This document shows, one piece after another, positions 36,870 to 45,157 of a stretch of DNA of 64,000 bases. The position numbers and the translations under genes were made by a program. The DNA is from Salipiger sp. H15 (GTDB taxonomy: Bacteria > Pseudomonadota > Alphaproteobacteria > Rhodobacterales > Rhodobacteraceae), in assembly GCF_040409955.1 (NCBI RefSeq), contig NZ_CP123385.1:1595501-1659500 (forward strand), written 5' to 3'. Under the pieces are notes generated by a model, which was not told the origin of the DNA, did not search any database, and saw nothing but the letters and a program-made list of their open reading frames with translations. The first letter of the stretch is position 1, and each line of letters begins with the position of its first letter.

Positions 36870-37811
36870 TCAGGCGCCGGGAAAATGCCGGGCGCGCAGG
36901 GCGGGCAGGTCCATGGCGCGGCGGCGCAGCAGGCCCTCGGCCCCAAGCCGCGCCACGAGGTCGGGCGTGGCGGTGCAGACCTCGTCGTAGAAGGCGCGCA
37001 GCGCGGCCTCGCCGCCCGCCTCCTCGATCAGCGCGAAAAGCTCGTGCAGGCTGACGGCGCCCTCGCCGCGCACCTGCGGCTTCAGCTCGGCCCGGTACGA
37101 GCCCTGCGCGAGCCGGAAGCGGTAGGCGTCGCGGAAATGCTCCCAGTCGCTGGCGTGGAAATGACCAAGCTCGGTGTCGGGCAGGGGGCGCTCGCCGGGG
37201 TTGGTCTGATCGCCGAGCGTCACGTTGTGGATGCGGATGTCGAGCCCCTCGGTGCCGGGACGGAAGAAGAGCTTGCCCGCGACATGGCTCAGGAACCCGC
37301 CCGAGAGATGCTGCCCCCAGGTGGGAAAGCAGGCCTCGGCGGCGCGCTGGCGCGGCTGCTGGTCGAGGTGGAAGGCCTTGAACAGCGTCTCGGTGCCATC
37401 CGCGCCCGGCGCGGGGGCCAGCGCTTCGATCGGACGGACGCGGGCGCAGAGGCAGTCGCCGGGGAGTTCCCCCAGTTGCTCGGCGAGCGGGCGGCGGGGC
37501 AGCAGGAACTCGTCCACGTCGATATGCGCGAGCCAGTCGGTCTCGGGCTTGCGGGCATTGGCGTGGCGGGCGTTGCGTCCCTGCCGGGCCTGGTGCTTGT
37601 CGGGGCGCCGGCCGCGCTTTTCCCACCAGGCAGCGTCGGTGGTGAAGACGCGCAGCCTCGGGTGGGCGGCCAGCACCGCCTCGGCCTCGGGGTCCGCCGC
37701 GTCGAGGTAGATGTAGAGCCGGTGCGCGCCCAGTTCGAGGTGCCAGGCGGCGAAGTCGAGGATGCGCGGCAGGGGTGCGTTGGTGGTGGTGACGGTGCCC
37801 CAGCGGATCAC
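36870..37811 (-). CDS. Glycosyltransferase family 2-like protein (single domain)
   Basis: The product has 313 residues from GTG 37811. WGTVTTTNAPLPRILDFAAW starts a GT-A-like domain, and DWLAHIDVDEFLLPRRPLAE holds the metal-binding Asp-x-Asp motif of GT2/GT92-type proteins. The GTG overlaps the stop of the larger upstream gene by four bases. The two proteins align over this domain (compare HIDVDEFLLPQRPLGDLL in the neighbour), so they are tandem paralogues. The sugar and acceptor are unknown; a surface polysaccharide role is plausible. Confidence 0.82.
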   Translation of the reverse strand: MIRWGTVTTTNAPLPRILDFAAWHLELGAHRLYIYLDAADPEAEAVLAAHPRLRVFTTDAAWWEKRGRRPDKHQARQGRNARHANARKPETDWLAHIDVDEFLLPRRPLAEQLGELPGDCLCARVRPIEALAPAPGADGTETLFKAFHLDQQPRQRAAEACFPTWGQHLSGGFLSHVAGKLFFRPGTEGLDIRIHNVTLGDQTNPGERPLPDTELGHFHASDWEHFRDAYRFRLAQGSYRAELKPQVRGEGAVSLHELFALIEEAGGEAALRAFYDEVCTATPDLVARLGAEGLLRRRAMDLPALRARHFPGA

Positions 37812-39559
37812 GGCAGCGCCCCGAAGACGCGGGCGACGGCGGCGTCGGGATCGAAGGGATGCTCGACCAGCATGCCGCGCGCCGCGAGCCGCGCGCGCAA
37901 GCCGGGCGTGTCGGCGCAGACCTCGTCGAAAAGCGCGCGCAGCCCGGCGTCGCCCTCTTCCTCCATCAGGAACGAGATCAGCTCGGCCTGTCCCATCTCG
38001 GGCCGGTCGGACGCCTTGCGGTAGGAGCCCTGCGTGCGGCGGAACGCGAGGTCGTCGCGGAACTGCTCCCAGGACCGGGCATGCAGATGCGCCAGCCAGA
38101 CCTCGCCCAGCCGGTGGCGGTTGCTGGCATCCTCGCCGCGGTATTTGAGCGTGTGGATGCCGAGCCGCGTGCCCTCGATGCCGGTGCGGGCAAAGACCTT
38201 GCCCGAGGTGTGGCTGAGAAAGCCGCCGTAGAGATGCGCGCCGAAGGTCGGGTAGATCTCCTGCAGCACGGACTTGGGCTGGCGGGCGTGCTTGTGCGTG
38301 GTCTTGAAACGCTGCGGCAGGCCCTTGGCGGAGGCGAGCGCCTCGGCGGGGGCGACGCGGGCGAAGGCGGCGGCAAGCGGCACCTCGGCCAGCAGATCGC
38401 CCAGCGGGCGCTGCGGCAGCAGGAACTCGTCGACGTCGATATGCCCCAGCCAGTGCACGCCCAGCCCGTCGCGCAGGCTCTGCGTGGCGTTGTAGGCCTG
38501 GCGGACCTGGTGCGCTTCGGGCCGGGCGCGGCCGCTTGCCTGCCAGTAGGCGTCGTCGCACTGGGTGACGCGGATCGCCGGGTGGCGGGTGAGGAAGGAA
38601 GCGGCCTCGGGATCGGGCGTATCGAGATGGATCTGCACCACCTGCGCGCCGAGCTCGAGGTGATGCGCGGCGAAGCGCGCGATCTCGGGCAGCGGCGCGC
38701 GGATGGTCGCGGTGATGCCCCAGCGCAGGTCAGAGGCGGCAAGCCCGTGATGGCTGGCGGGCACCGGCGCGAGATTGCCGGCAAGGTCACCCTTGGGCCG
38801 GGCCTCGCTGCGCCGCGCCTGCCGCTGGCGCATGGTCATCAGGCGGCGCAGCACCGTGCGCTCGTCGCTGATCAGCAGCTCGAGCAGGTGGTGGGCGAGC
38901 GGGCGGATCACCGGATCGCCCTCGGCCTCGCGCCAGAGCCGGCCGATCATGTTCACGTCGAGCCCGCCGCCCGAGAGCGAGTAGCCGTCCATCTCCATCG
39001 GCAGCGGCCCCCGGTCCCGGCCATCGAGGCCGAAGGGCCGGTCGGCGGGGAGCCCGGAATAGAGCCGTTCGGATTCGTAGAGCTTCATCGTGCCGAAGAG
39101 CGTGGTCAGCGCGAGCCCGACCGAGCGCTGCACGAGGCTGAGCCCGTGGTCGCCGAAGGTGGTCACCGACGAGACCAGCCAGCGCGGGTCGAGCTGCGCC
39201 AGAAGCGCCGTGCCCTGTTCCGTCCAGAGCCGCTGGAAGAGCGCCGGGGCATGGGCGGGAAAGGCGCGCTTGCGCAGGTGGGCGATGAGCAGCGCGTTGA
39301 GGAAGACCAGCTCCGACCGACCGGCCAGCTCGCGCCGCAGCGCATGGCGCTTGCGGTGATGGCCCGAGCGGAAGGGCGGCGCCTCGGCCGGGTCGGCATC
39401 GGGATCGGAGACGATCTGCCCGGCCAGCTCGCCGAGCGGCGTGTCATAGGGCGGCAGCGCCTCGCCGGGCGCAAAGTCGATGGCCTCGCGCCGCCCCTCC
39501 ATCTGGGTGAGAATGGCCGCGATTCCGCCGGGATAGGTGGGTGTCTTCTCTGCGCTCAT
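37808..39559 (-). CDS. Two-part glycosyltransferase: unknown N-terminal domain plus GT2-like domain
   Basis: The product has 583 residues from ATG 39559. The first 280 residues are a separate helical domain (RKRHALRRELAGRSELVFLN, ALTTLFGTMKLYESERLYSG) with no family I recognise. The second half repeats the domain of the downstream gene: RWGITATIRAPLPEIARFAA, then WLGHIDVDEFLLPQ with the Asp-x-Asp motif. Coupling by a GTGA overlap means both are made together. The N-terminal domain may set the acceptor or the location; that is inference. Confidence 0.78.
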   Translation of the reverse strand: MSAEKTPTYPGGIAAILTQMEGRREAIDFAPGEALPPYDTPLGELAGQIVSDPDADPAEAPPFRSGHHRKRHALRRELAGRSELVFLNALLIAHLRKRAFPAHAPALFQRLWTEQGTALLAQLDPRWLVSSVTTFGDHGLSLVQRSVGLALTTLFGTMKLYESERLYSGLPADRPFGLDGRDRGPLPMEMDGYSLSGGGLDVNMIGRLWREAEGDPVIRPLAHHLLELLISDERTVLRRLMTMRQRQARRSEARPKGDLAGNLAPVPASHHGLAASDLRWGITATIRAPLPEIARFAAHHLELGAQVVQIHLDTPDPEAASFLTRHPAIRVTQCDDAYWQASGRARPEAHQVRQAYNATQSLRDGLGVHWLGHIDVDEFLLPQRPLGDLLAEVPLAAAFARVAPAEALASAKGLPQRFKTTHKHARQPKSVLQEIYPTFGAHLYGGFLSHTSGKVFARTGIEGTRLGIHTLKYRGEDASNRHRLGEVWLAHLHARSWEQFRDDLAFRRTQGSYRKASDRPEMGQAELISFLMEEEGDAGLRALFDEVCADTPGLRARLAARGMLVEHPFDPDAAVARVFGALP

Positions 39560-39661
39560 GGCGCGGAGACTGGCGTCTTGGCGCGCCGCGCGCAATCTCC
39601 GGCTGGCCCGGTCCCAAGCATCGCCCGCCCGCGTCGCCTTTCCGCCACGGCCCGTGCGGGC

Positions 39662-40873
39662 TCACTCCATGGCGAGGATCATGTTGCGCACCACCGGGTA
39701 AATCTCGTTCTCCCACTTGCGGCCGTTGAACACGCCGTAATGCCCGACGTTGGCCTGCAGGTGGTGGCGCCTCAGGTGCGGGCGCAGCGACGAGCAGAGG
39801 TCATGCGCCGCCGAGGTCTGGCCCAGCCCGCAGATGTCGTCGCGCCCGCCCTCGACGGTCAGCAGCGCGGTGTGGCGGATCTTGCCCGGGTCCACCTTGC
39901 GGCCGCGATAGGTGAACTCGCCCGTCGCCAGCTCGGCCTTCTGGAAGATGCGCTCGATGGTCTCGAGGTAGAATTCCTCGGTGAGGTCGAGCACGGCGAA
40001 ATACTCGTCGTAGAACTCCTTCACCTTGCGCGCCTCCTCGGTCTCGCCGGCGACGAGATGGTCGTAGAGCCGTTTGTGCTGCTCGCGGTGGCGGTCCATG
40101 TTCATCGACATGAAGGCGGTGAGCTGCACGAAGCCCGGGTAGACCCGCCGCCCCGCGCCGGCATAGCGCCAGGGCACGCGGGCGATCACGTTGCGCTCGA
40201 ACCAGGCGATCGGCTTCTCGCTCGCAAGATCGTTGACCATGGTCGGGCTCTCGCGCACGTCGACCGGCCCCGCCATCAGCGTCATCGAGCGCGGCGTCGC
40301 GGGGTTGCGGTCCTCGGACATGACGGCGACCGCGGCCAGCGCCTGCACGCAGGGCTGGCAGACCCCGAGGATATGCCCGCCCGGACCGATCTCCTCGAGG
40401 AAGCGGATGACGTAGGCGACATAGTCCTCGACGCCGAAATTCCCTGCGGAAACAGGCACGTCCCGGGCGTTCTTCCAGTCGGTGACATAGACGTCATGGT
40501 CGCGCAGCAGCACCTTGACCGTGCCCGCCAGCAGCGTCGCGAAATGCCCCGAGAGCGGCGCGGTCACCAGCACCTTGGGCTGCGGCGTGTCGATGTCCTT
40601 TCGGAAATGCAGCAGCGTGCCGAAGGGCAGGTCGAGCGCCACCTCCTCGGCCACCGGCACGTCGCGGTTGAAGGTCCGCACCGAGGTGATGCCGAACGAT
40701 GGCCGGCTGTGGCTCAGCCGGAAGCGCGACATCATCTCGAGCAGCGCGGCATTGTGCCGTGTCAGCTGCGCGAAGGACCCGTTGAGCCGGGGCATGAAGG
40801 TGATCCCCTGCATCGCCGCCATCCGAAAAGGGGCGATAAAATCATCAAGTCCCTGGTATCCGGCGTAGAGCAC
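39662..40873 (-). CDS. phaZ: Intracellular polyhydroxyalkanoate depolymerase
   Basis: The product has 403 residues from GTG 40873 (LYAGYQGLDDFIAPFRMAA), which follows GGGGAA. The family marks TAPLSGHFATLLAGTVKVLL, DVYVTDWKNARDVPVSAG and ILGVCQPCVQALAAVA are present. Cys172 in GVCQP takes the nucleophile position, as in intracellular PHB depolymerases that use Cys instead of Ser. The late His is in ANVGHYGVFNGRKW. It mobilises stored PHB granules in the cytoplasm. It is divergent from the GST gene at 40977. Confidence 0.93.
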   Translation of the reverse strand: MLYAGYQGLDDFIAPFRMAAMQGITFMPRLNGSFAQLTRHNAALLEMMSRFRLSHSRPSFGITSVRTFNRDVPVAEEVALDLPFGTLLHFRKDIDTPQPKVLVTAPLSGHFATLLAGTVKVLLRDHDVYVTDWKNARDVPVSAGNFGVEDYVAYVIRFLEEIGPGGHILGVCQPCVQALAAVAVMSEDRNPATPRSMTLMAGPVDVRESPTMVNDLASEKPIAWFERNVIARVPWRYAGAGRRVYPGFVQLTAFMSMNMDRHREQHKRLYDHLVAGETEEARKVKEFYDEYFAVLDLTEEFYLETIERIFQKAELATGEFTYRGRKVDPGKIRHTALLTVEGGRDDICGLGQTSAAHDLCSSLRPHLRRHHLQANVGHYGVFNGRKWENEIYPVVRNMILAME

Positions 40874-40976
40874 GTCGTTTTCCCCGCGTTGCCTCGTGAA
40901 AACGCTAGTCAGGTCTGCGCCCGCGATGCGACAAGAAAATGTGGTCTTTCGGGTCAGGACAGCAGGAGGCGCGGGC

Positions 40977-41633
40977 ATGGCGGACGCAACGCTCACCATT
41001 TCATCGAAGAACTACTCGTCGTGGTCGCTGCGCGGCTGGCTGCTGTGCCGGATGGCCGGGCTCGATTTCGCCGAGGAAATGGTCGACACTTCCGATGCCT
41101 CCGCCCGGCAGGAACTGCTGCTGCTCTCGCCGACGGTGCTGGTGCCGCGCCTGACCCACGGCCGGGTGCAGGTCTGGGACACGCTGGCCATCGCGCAATA
41201 TCTCAACGAGGTCTTCCCGGACGCGGGGCTCTACCCCGACGACATCGCCGCCCGCTCGCATTGCCGCTCGATCTCGGGCGAGATGCACTCGGGCTTCTAC
41301 AACCTGCGCTCCGCACTGCCGATGAACCTCAAGGCGCGGCACCAGAGCTTCAAGATCTTCTCCGGCGCGCGGCCCGACGTGGAGCGGGTCAAGCTGATCT
41401 GGAACGATTGCCTCGACGCCTACGGCGGGCCCTTCCTCTTCGGCGCGCGCCCCTCGGTGGCCGATGCCATGTACGCGCCGGTCTGCACCCGCTTCCGCAC
41501 CTACTCGGTGCCGCTGGGGGACCGGCTCGAGGCCTATGTCGACACGATCCTCGATTGGGCGCCGATGAAGGATTGGACCGCCGGCGCGCTCGCCGAGCCC
41601 GACGAGATCGTCGAGCTCGAGGTCGAGTTCTAG
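40977..41633 (+). CDS. Glutathione S-transferase-like protein
   Basis: The product has 218 residues from ATG 40977. TISSKNYSSWSLRGWLLCRM is the N-terminal thioredoxin-like start with the Ser cluster seen in one bacterial GST subgroup, and QVWDTLAIAQYLNEVFPDAG supplies the glutathione-contact loop. The helical half has GARPSVADAMYAPVCTRF, with the conserved Asp. The substrate is not known. The stop overlaps the stop of the convergent VWA gene. Confidence 0.85.
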   Translation: MADATLTISSKNYSSWSLRGWLLCRMAGLDFAEEMVDTSDASARQELLLLSPTVLVPRLTHGRVQVWDTLAIAQYLNEVFPDAGLYPDDIAARSHCRSISGEMHSGFYNLRSALPMNLKARHQSFKIFSGARPDVERVKLIWNDCLDAYGGPFLFGARPSVADAMYAPVCTRFRTYSVPLGDRLEAYVDTILDWAPMKDWTAGALAEPDEIVELEVEF

Positions 41634-42814
41634 CGCGCCAGCGCGCGGATCCCGCGCTCGATCCCCTCGAGCGTCATCGGCACCATGCGGTCCTCGAAGA
41701 TCTCGCGGATCATCGCGATCGACTGGGTATGGCCCCAGTGCCGCTCGGGCACCGGGTTGATCCACAGGTGGTCCGGCCACTGCAGGCGCGCGCGCCGCAG
41801 CCAGACCTCGCCCGCCTCGCGGTTCCAGTGCTCGCTCGCGCCGCCGGGCGCGGCGATCTCGTAGGGGCTCATCGAGGCGTCACCGACGAAGATGCACTTG
41901 TAGCCCGGCCCGTAGGTGTTCAGCACCTCCCAGGTCGGCTGCTGCGCGTCCCAGCGCCGGCGGTTGTCGCGCCAGACCCCCTCGTAGAGGCAGTTGTGGA
42001 AATAGTAGTGCTCGAGGTGCTTGAACTCGGCCCGCGCGGCCGAGAAGAGCTCCTCCACCACCTTCACATGCGGGTCCATCGAGCCGCCGACGTCGAGAAA
42101 CAGCAGCACCTTCACCGCGTTGCGCCGCTCGGGCCGGGTCTTCACGTCGAGATAGCCATGCTCGGCCGTGGCGCGGATCGTGCCGTCGAGGTCGAGCTCC
42201 TCCGCCGCGCCGTCGCGCGCCCAGGCCCGGAGCCGCTTCAGCGCCACCTTGATGTTGCGCGTGCCAAGCTCGACCTGGTCGTCGAGGTTGCGGAACTCGC
42301 GCCGGTCCCAGACCTTCACCGCGCGCTGGTGGCGGCTCTCGTCCTGGCCGATGCGCACCCCCTCGGGGTTGTAGCCATAGGCGCCGAAGGGCGAGGTGCC
42401 GGCGGTGCCGATCCACTTGCTGCCGCCCTGGTGCCGCCCCTGCTGCTCGCGCAGCCGCTCCCGCAGCGTCTCCATCAGCTTGTCGAACCCGCCCATCGCC
42501 TCGATCGCGGCGCGCTCCTCGGGGCTGAGGTGTTTCTCCGCCATCCTGCGCAGCCAGTCCTCGGGCAGGTCCAGCGCCTCCAGCATCTCGTCGAGCGAGA
42601 TCGCCTCGAGCCCGCGGAACGCCTCGGCGAAGGCGCGGTCGAACCGGTCGAGGTGGCGCTCGTCCTTTACCAACGCGGTGCGCGCGAGGTAGTAGAACCC
42701 CTCGACGTCATAGCGCGCGAGCCCGGCCTTCAGCGCCTCGAGGAAGCTGAGGAACTCGCGCAGCGACACCGGCACCTGCGCCTGTCTCAGGGTCTCGAAA
42801 AATCGCAGGAACAT
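41630..42814 (-). CDS. CoxE-like VWA-domain protein
   Basis: The product has 394 residues. The N-terminal half is helical (LREFLSFLEALKAGLARYDV). The C-terminal half is a von Willebrand A-like domain: KVLLFLDVGGSMDPHVKVVE has the metal site in the Asp-x-Gly-x-Ser form common in this subfamily, followed by YYFHNCLYEGVW and KCIFVGDASMSP. Such proteins usually partner with a MoxR-type AAA ATPase to assemble metal centres; no MoxR gene is visible here. The function is therefore only a family-level inference. Confidence 0.85.
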   Translation of the reverse strand: MFLRFFETLRQAQVPVSLREFLSFLEALKAGLARYDVEGFYYLARTALVKDERHLDRFDRAFAEAFRGLEAISLDEMLEALDLPEDWLRRMAEKHLSPEERAAIEAMGGFDKLMETLRERLREQQGRHQGGSKWIGTAGTSPFGAYGYNPEGVRIGQDESRHQRAVKVWDRREFRNLDDQVELGTRNIKVALKRLRAWARDGAAEELDLDGTIRATAEHGYLDVKTRPERRNAVKVLLFLDVGGSMDPHVKVVEELFSAARAEFKHLEHYYFHNCLYEGVWRDNRRRWDAQQPTWEVLNTYGPGYKCIFVGDASMSPYEIAAPGGASEHWNREAGEVWLRRARLQWPDHLWINPVPERHWGHTQSIAMIREIFEDRMVPMTLEGIERGIRALAR

Positions 42815-42869
42815 CCGCCACCTCCGCGTTCAAGGATGCCGCGCCGCGCCGCAACCCTCAAGCCGCGTT

Positions 42870-42929
42870 TTCTTCTCTTTGAAAATACGCCGGGGGTGAG
42901 CCCGCAGGGCGAGGGGGCGGAGCCCCCTT
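42870..42929. repeat. Interspersed element copy C with GC-rich hairpin
   Basis: TTCTTCTCTTTGAAAATACG at 42870-42889 matches the right arm found at 22887-22906. It is followed by a stretch with the hairpin GGGGGC-GGA-GCCCCC, almost the same as that after 22907. It lies between two minus-strand genes, so it can end the small-membrane-protein operon upstream. Confidence 0.75.
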
Positions 42930-42949
42930 CTTCCTTGCCGACGCCTGGC

Positions 42950-43117
42950 TCAGAAGGCCAGCTTTTCCACGAAGATCGTCAGGATCAGCCCGACCAGCGA
43001 GAAGGCGATGGCATAGACCGCGGCGAACTGCGCGATGTCGGCCTTGTTGCCCTTGCGGCGCAGGGCGGTCAGCCCGCCGATGATGGCGCCAAGAATGGCT
43101 CCCGCGATGACGATCAT
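42950..43117 (-). CDS. Small membrane protein (55 residues)
   Basis: The product reads from ATG 43117: MIVIAGAILGAIIGGLTALR, then a short charged loop RRKGNKADIAQ, then a second helix FAAVYAIAFSLVGLILTIFV and a short end. It has two membrane helices and no known domain. The start is nine bases after the stop of the DUF2927 lipoprotein gene, so the genes are in one operon. Similar small proteins are common in Rhodobacteraceae, often with unreliable names. The function is unknown. Confidence 0.8.
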   Translation of the reverse strand: MIVIAGAILGAIIGGLTALRRKGNKADIAQFAAVYAIAFSLVGLILTIFVEKLAF

Positions 43118-43126
43118 GCGCTGTCC

Positions 43127-44497
43127 TCAACTCCCTTTGAGCGGATCGAGCGCGGCGACCTGGCGCATCCGCGCGCCGCCTGCCCAGTCCGGGCCGAAGC
43201 CGTAGCGCGCCCATCCCAGAGAGTCCAGCCGGACCGCCGCGGCCTCGGAGGGGCGGCCGAGCGCGTCGAGCGCCTCGGCCCTGAGGGTCATCAGCGTCGC
43301 CAGCAGCGCGGCGTTCTCGTAGCGCCGGGCGGTGGCCTCCTGCGGCGTGGCGAGGGCCAGCGCCTCGGCGGGGCGGCCGGTGCGCAGCGCCAGCGCGGCA
43401 AGCTGGGCATCGGCATAGGCCTCGTGCAGCCGGGCATCGGGAAGGACCGAGAAGATCCGCCGCGCGGCGCGGAACTCGGCCTCGGCACCGGCCAAGTCGG
43501 TGCCGGCCAGCAGCCGCCCGAGTGCGAAATGCGCAAAGCCGAGCCGGTGGTCGGTCCAGCCGCCGGCGCGGGCGATGCGCAGCGCCTCCTCCGCCGCGGC
43601 GCGGCGCGCGGCGAGGGGCTCGGCGTCGCTGAGCGCGGTCTGGATCGCCTCGGTCCAGGGCCGGGGCGTGGCGGGCAGGTGCCGGTCGGGCACGTGCTCG
43701 CCGGAGGGGTTGAGCCGCGCGAGGATGCCGGGCAGCGCCGCCGCGACTTCCTCCCGGCTCATCCCCGAGCGCAGCGCGGGGTCGTAGAAGGCGCGCAGCA
43801 CGAGCATGTCGTGCCCGGTCAGCACGGTGTGGACGTTGTCGTCGTTGAACACGCTCTCGCCCAGCCGGTAAAGGTCGTTGAGCGGCCCCAGCGCCTGCGC
43901 GATCTCCTCGTGCAGGCAGTCGCGGATCTCCTGCGGGGCGGCGTCGGCGGGCAGGAAGACGGCGGCGGTGCCGCGCTCGCGTACCTCGGTCCAGCTGGTC
44001 TCGCCGGCGCTGCGCGCGCTGCGGTACTCGGCCAGCGAACTGACGCCGGGAATGACGAAACAGGCCGCCTGCGGCAGCTCCCGGCGGATCGTCCGGCGCG
44101 GCACCGGCACCAGCGTGATATTGGCCTCGCCCGAGCCGATCTCGGTGATGTCGATCCCCGCCTCCTCGCGCAGGCGACGCAGCAGCCGGTCGAGGTCGGG
44201 CGCGAGGCTCGGCGGCGCCTTGCCCGCGACGCGCAGCGTCACCGGCCCCTCGAAGCGGGTGAAGACCGGCAGCGAGCGCCCGGATTCAAGCTCGAAGGCA
44301 AGGTCGAGGATGTCGCGCGCGATCTGCGCGTTGGCGGCCTGCGCCGGCACCGGGTCCGGCGCGCCGAAGCGGCTGCCGAGCGGCGGGCTCACCTCGGGCG
44401 CGACGCTGGCGGCGCCGGCGGCGCGGCTGACGCTCTCCGGCGCCATCGGCGCGCAGGCCCCGATCAGCAATCCGAGCGAGACGACCAGCCGCCGCAT
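43127..44497 (-). CDS. DUF2927 lipoprotein
   Basis: The product has 456 residues. The start RRLVVSLGLLIGAC is a lipoprotein signal with Cys15 as the likely lipid site. Residues 55-250 are the DUF2927 domain, with CLHEEIAQALGPLNDLYRLG, a His-Glu-Glu motif that resembles a zinc-metallopeptidase helix. The last 190 residues look like TPR-type helical repeats (EEALRIARAGGWTDHRLGFA, LHEAYADAQLAALALRTGRP). It is predicted to sit in the periplasm on a membrane. It begins three bases after the GNAT gene's stop. Confidence 0.82.
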   Translation of the reverse strand: MRRLVVSLGLLIGACAPMAPESVSRAAGAASVAPEVSPPLGSRFGAPDPVPAQAANAQIARDILDLAFELESGRSLPVFTRFEGPVTLRVAGKAPPSLAPDLDRLLRRLREEAGIDITEIGSGEANITLVPVPRRTIRRELPQAACFVIPGVSSLAEYRSARSAGETSWTEVRERGTAAVFLPADAAPQEIRDCLHEEIAQALGPLNDLYRLGESVFNDDNVHTVLTGHDMLVLRAFYDPALRSGMSREEVAAALPGILARLNPSGEHVPDRHLPATPRPWTEAIQTALSDAEPLAARRAAAEEALRIARAGGWTDHRLGFAHFALGRLLAGTDLAGAEAEFRAARRIFSVLPDARLHEAYADAQLAALALRTGRPAEALALATPQEATARRYENAALLATLMTLRAEALDALGRPSEAAAVRLDSLGWARYGFGPDWAGGARMRQVAALDPLKGS

Positions 44498-44500
44498 GGC

Positions 44501-44953
44501 TCAGCGCCGCTGGTACTTGATGAAGGGGGTGACGGTGCCGATCCGGTCGTAGAGCTGGCGCGCGGTGGCGTTGAATTCCTGCGTCATCCAGTAGACGTTC
44601 GGCGATCCGGCGGCATCCGCGGCGGCGTAGACCGCCTCGATCAGCGCCCGGCCGACGCCGGTGCCGCGCGCCTCGGGGGCGGCATAGAGATCCTGCAGGT
44701 AGCACACGTTCTCGATCCGCCAGCAATGGCGGTGGAAGACGTAATGCACAAGCCCGACCGGCTTGCCCTCGGCAACTGCGATCAGCCCGTGGAAGTCCTG
44801 CGGATCGTCCCCCAGCAGCCGCGCGAAGGTGCTGGCATAGACCTCCTCGGGCACGGAGGTCTCGTAGAAGGTGAGATACCCGGTCCAGAGATCGCGCCAC
44901 GCGGCCTCGTCCCCGGCCTCGAGCGGCCGGATGGTCAGGGAGTCTTGGGACAT
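44501..44953 (-). CDS. GNAT family N-acetyltransferase
   Basis: The product has 150 residues. LTIRPLEAGDEAAWRDLWTG is a typical GNAT start, CYLQDLYAAPEARGTGVGRA holds the acetyl-CoA loop (R-G-T-G-V-G), and ARQLYDRIGTVTPFIKYQ is the usual final strand and helix. The substrate is unknown. It is the first gene of a three-gene operon with the DUF2927 lipoprotein and the 55-residue membrane protein. Confidence 0.9.
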   Translation of the reverse strand: MSQDSLTIRPLEAGDEAAWRDLWTGYLTFYETSVPEEVYASTFARLLGDDPQDFHGLIAVAEGKPVGLVHYVFHRHCWRIENVCYLQDLYAAPEARGTGVGRALIEAVYAAADAAGSPNVYWMTQEFNATARQLYDRIGTVTPFIKYQRR

Positions 44954-45065
44954 GCTGCCTCGGTCGTTTCTTGTTGCTGTGGTCTGCCGTGTCTGCCCGG
45001 GGCTTCGCGCCCTCTGCCGCGCCAGTATAGCCCCAGCGCGGGGGGCCGTGTCGCGGGAAAGCGAA

Positions 45066-45097
45066 GGGCGCCGCGAAAATGTGATCCCGCGGCGCCC
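45066..45097 (-). terminator. Hairpin downstream of prfC
   Basis: GGGCGCCGCG and CGCGGCGCCC pair perfectly over ten bases around a 12-base loop, 61 bases after the prfC stop. On the minus strand it runs into TTCGCTTTCCC, a weak T-rich end. A short perfect palindrome, TGACCTAAGGTCA, lies at 45110-45122 between the stop and the hairpin. Confidence 0.6.
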
Positions 45098-45157
45098 TGC
45101 ATGTGAAAGTGACCTAAGGTCAGTGACTTAGCCTGTGCAACGCTGCAACAGCGGCGC

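Noticed and set aside
37859..45106. Plus-strand open frame of 2415 codons
   Set aside because: It runs antisense or out of frame through the glycosyltransferases, phaZ, the GST, VWA, DUF2927 and GNAT genes, all of which have clear families. Such long frames are expected in DNA this rich in G and C.
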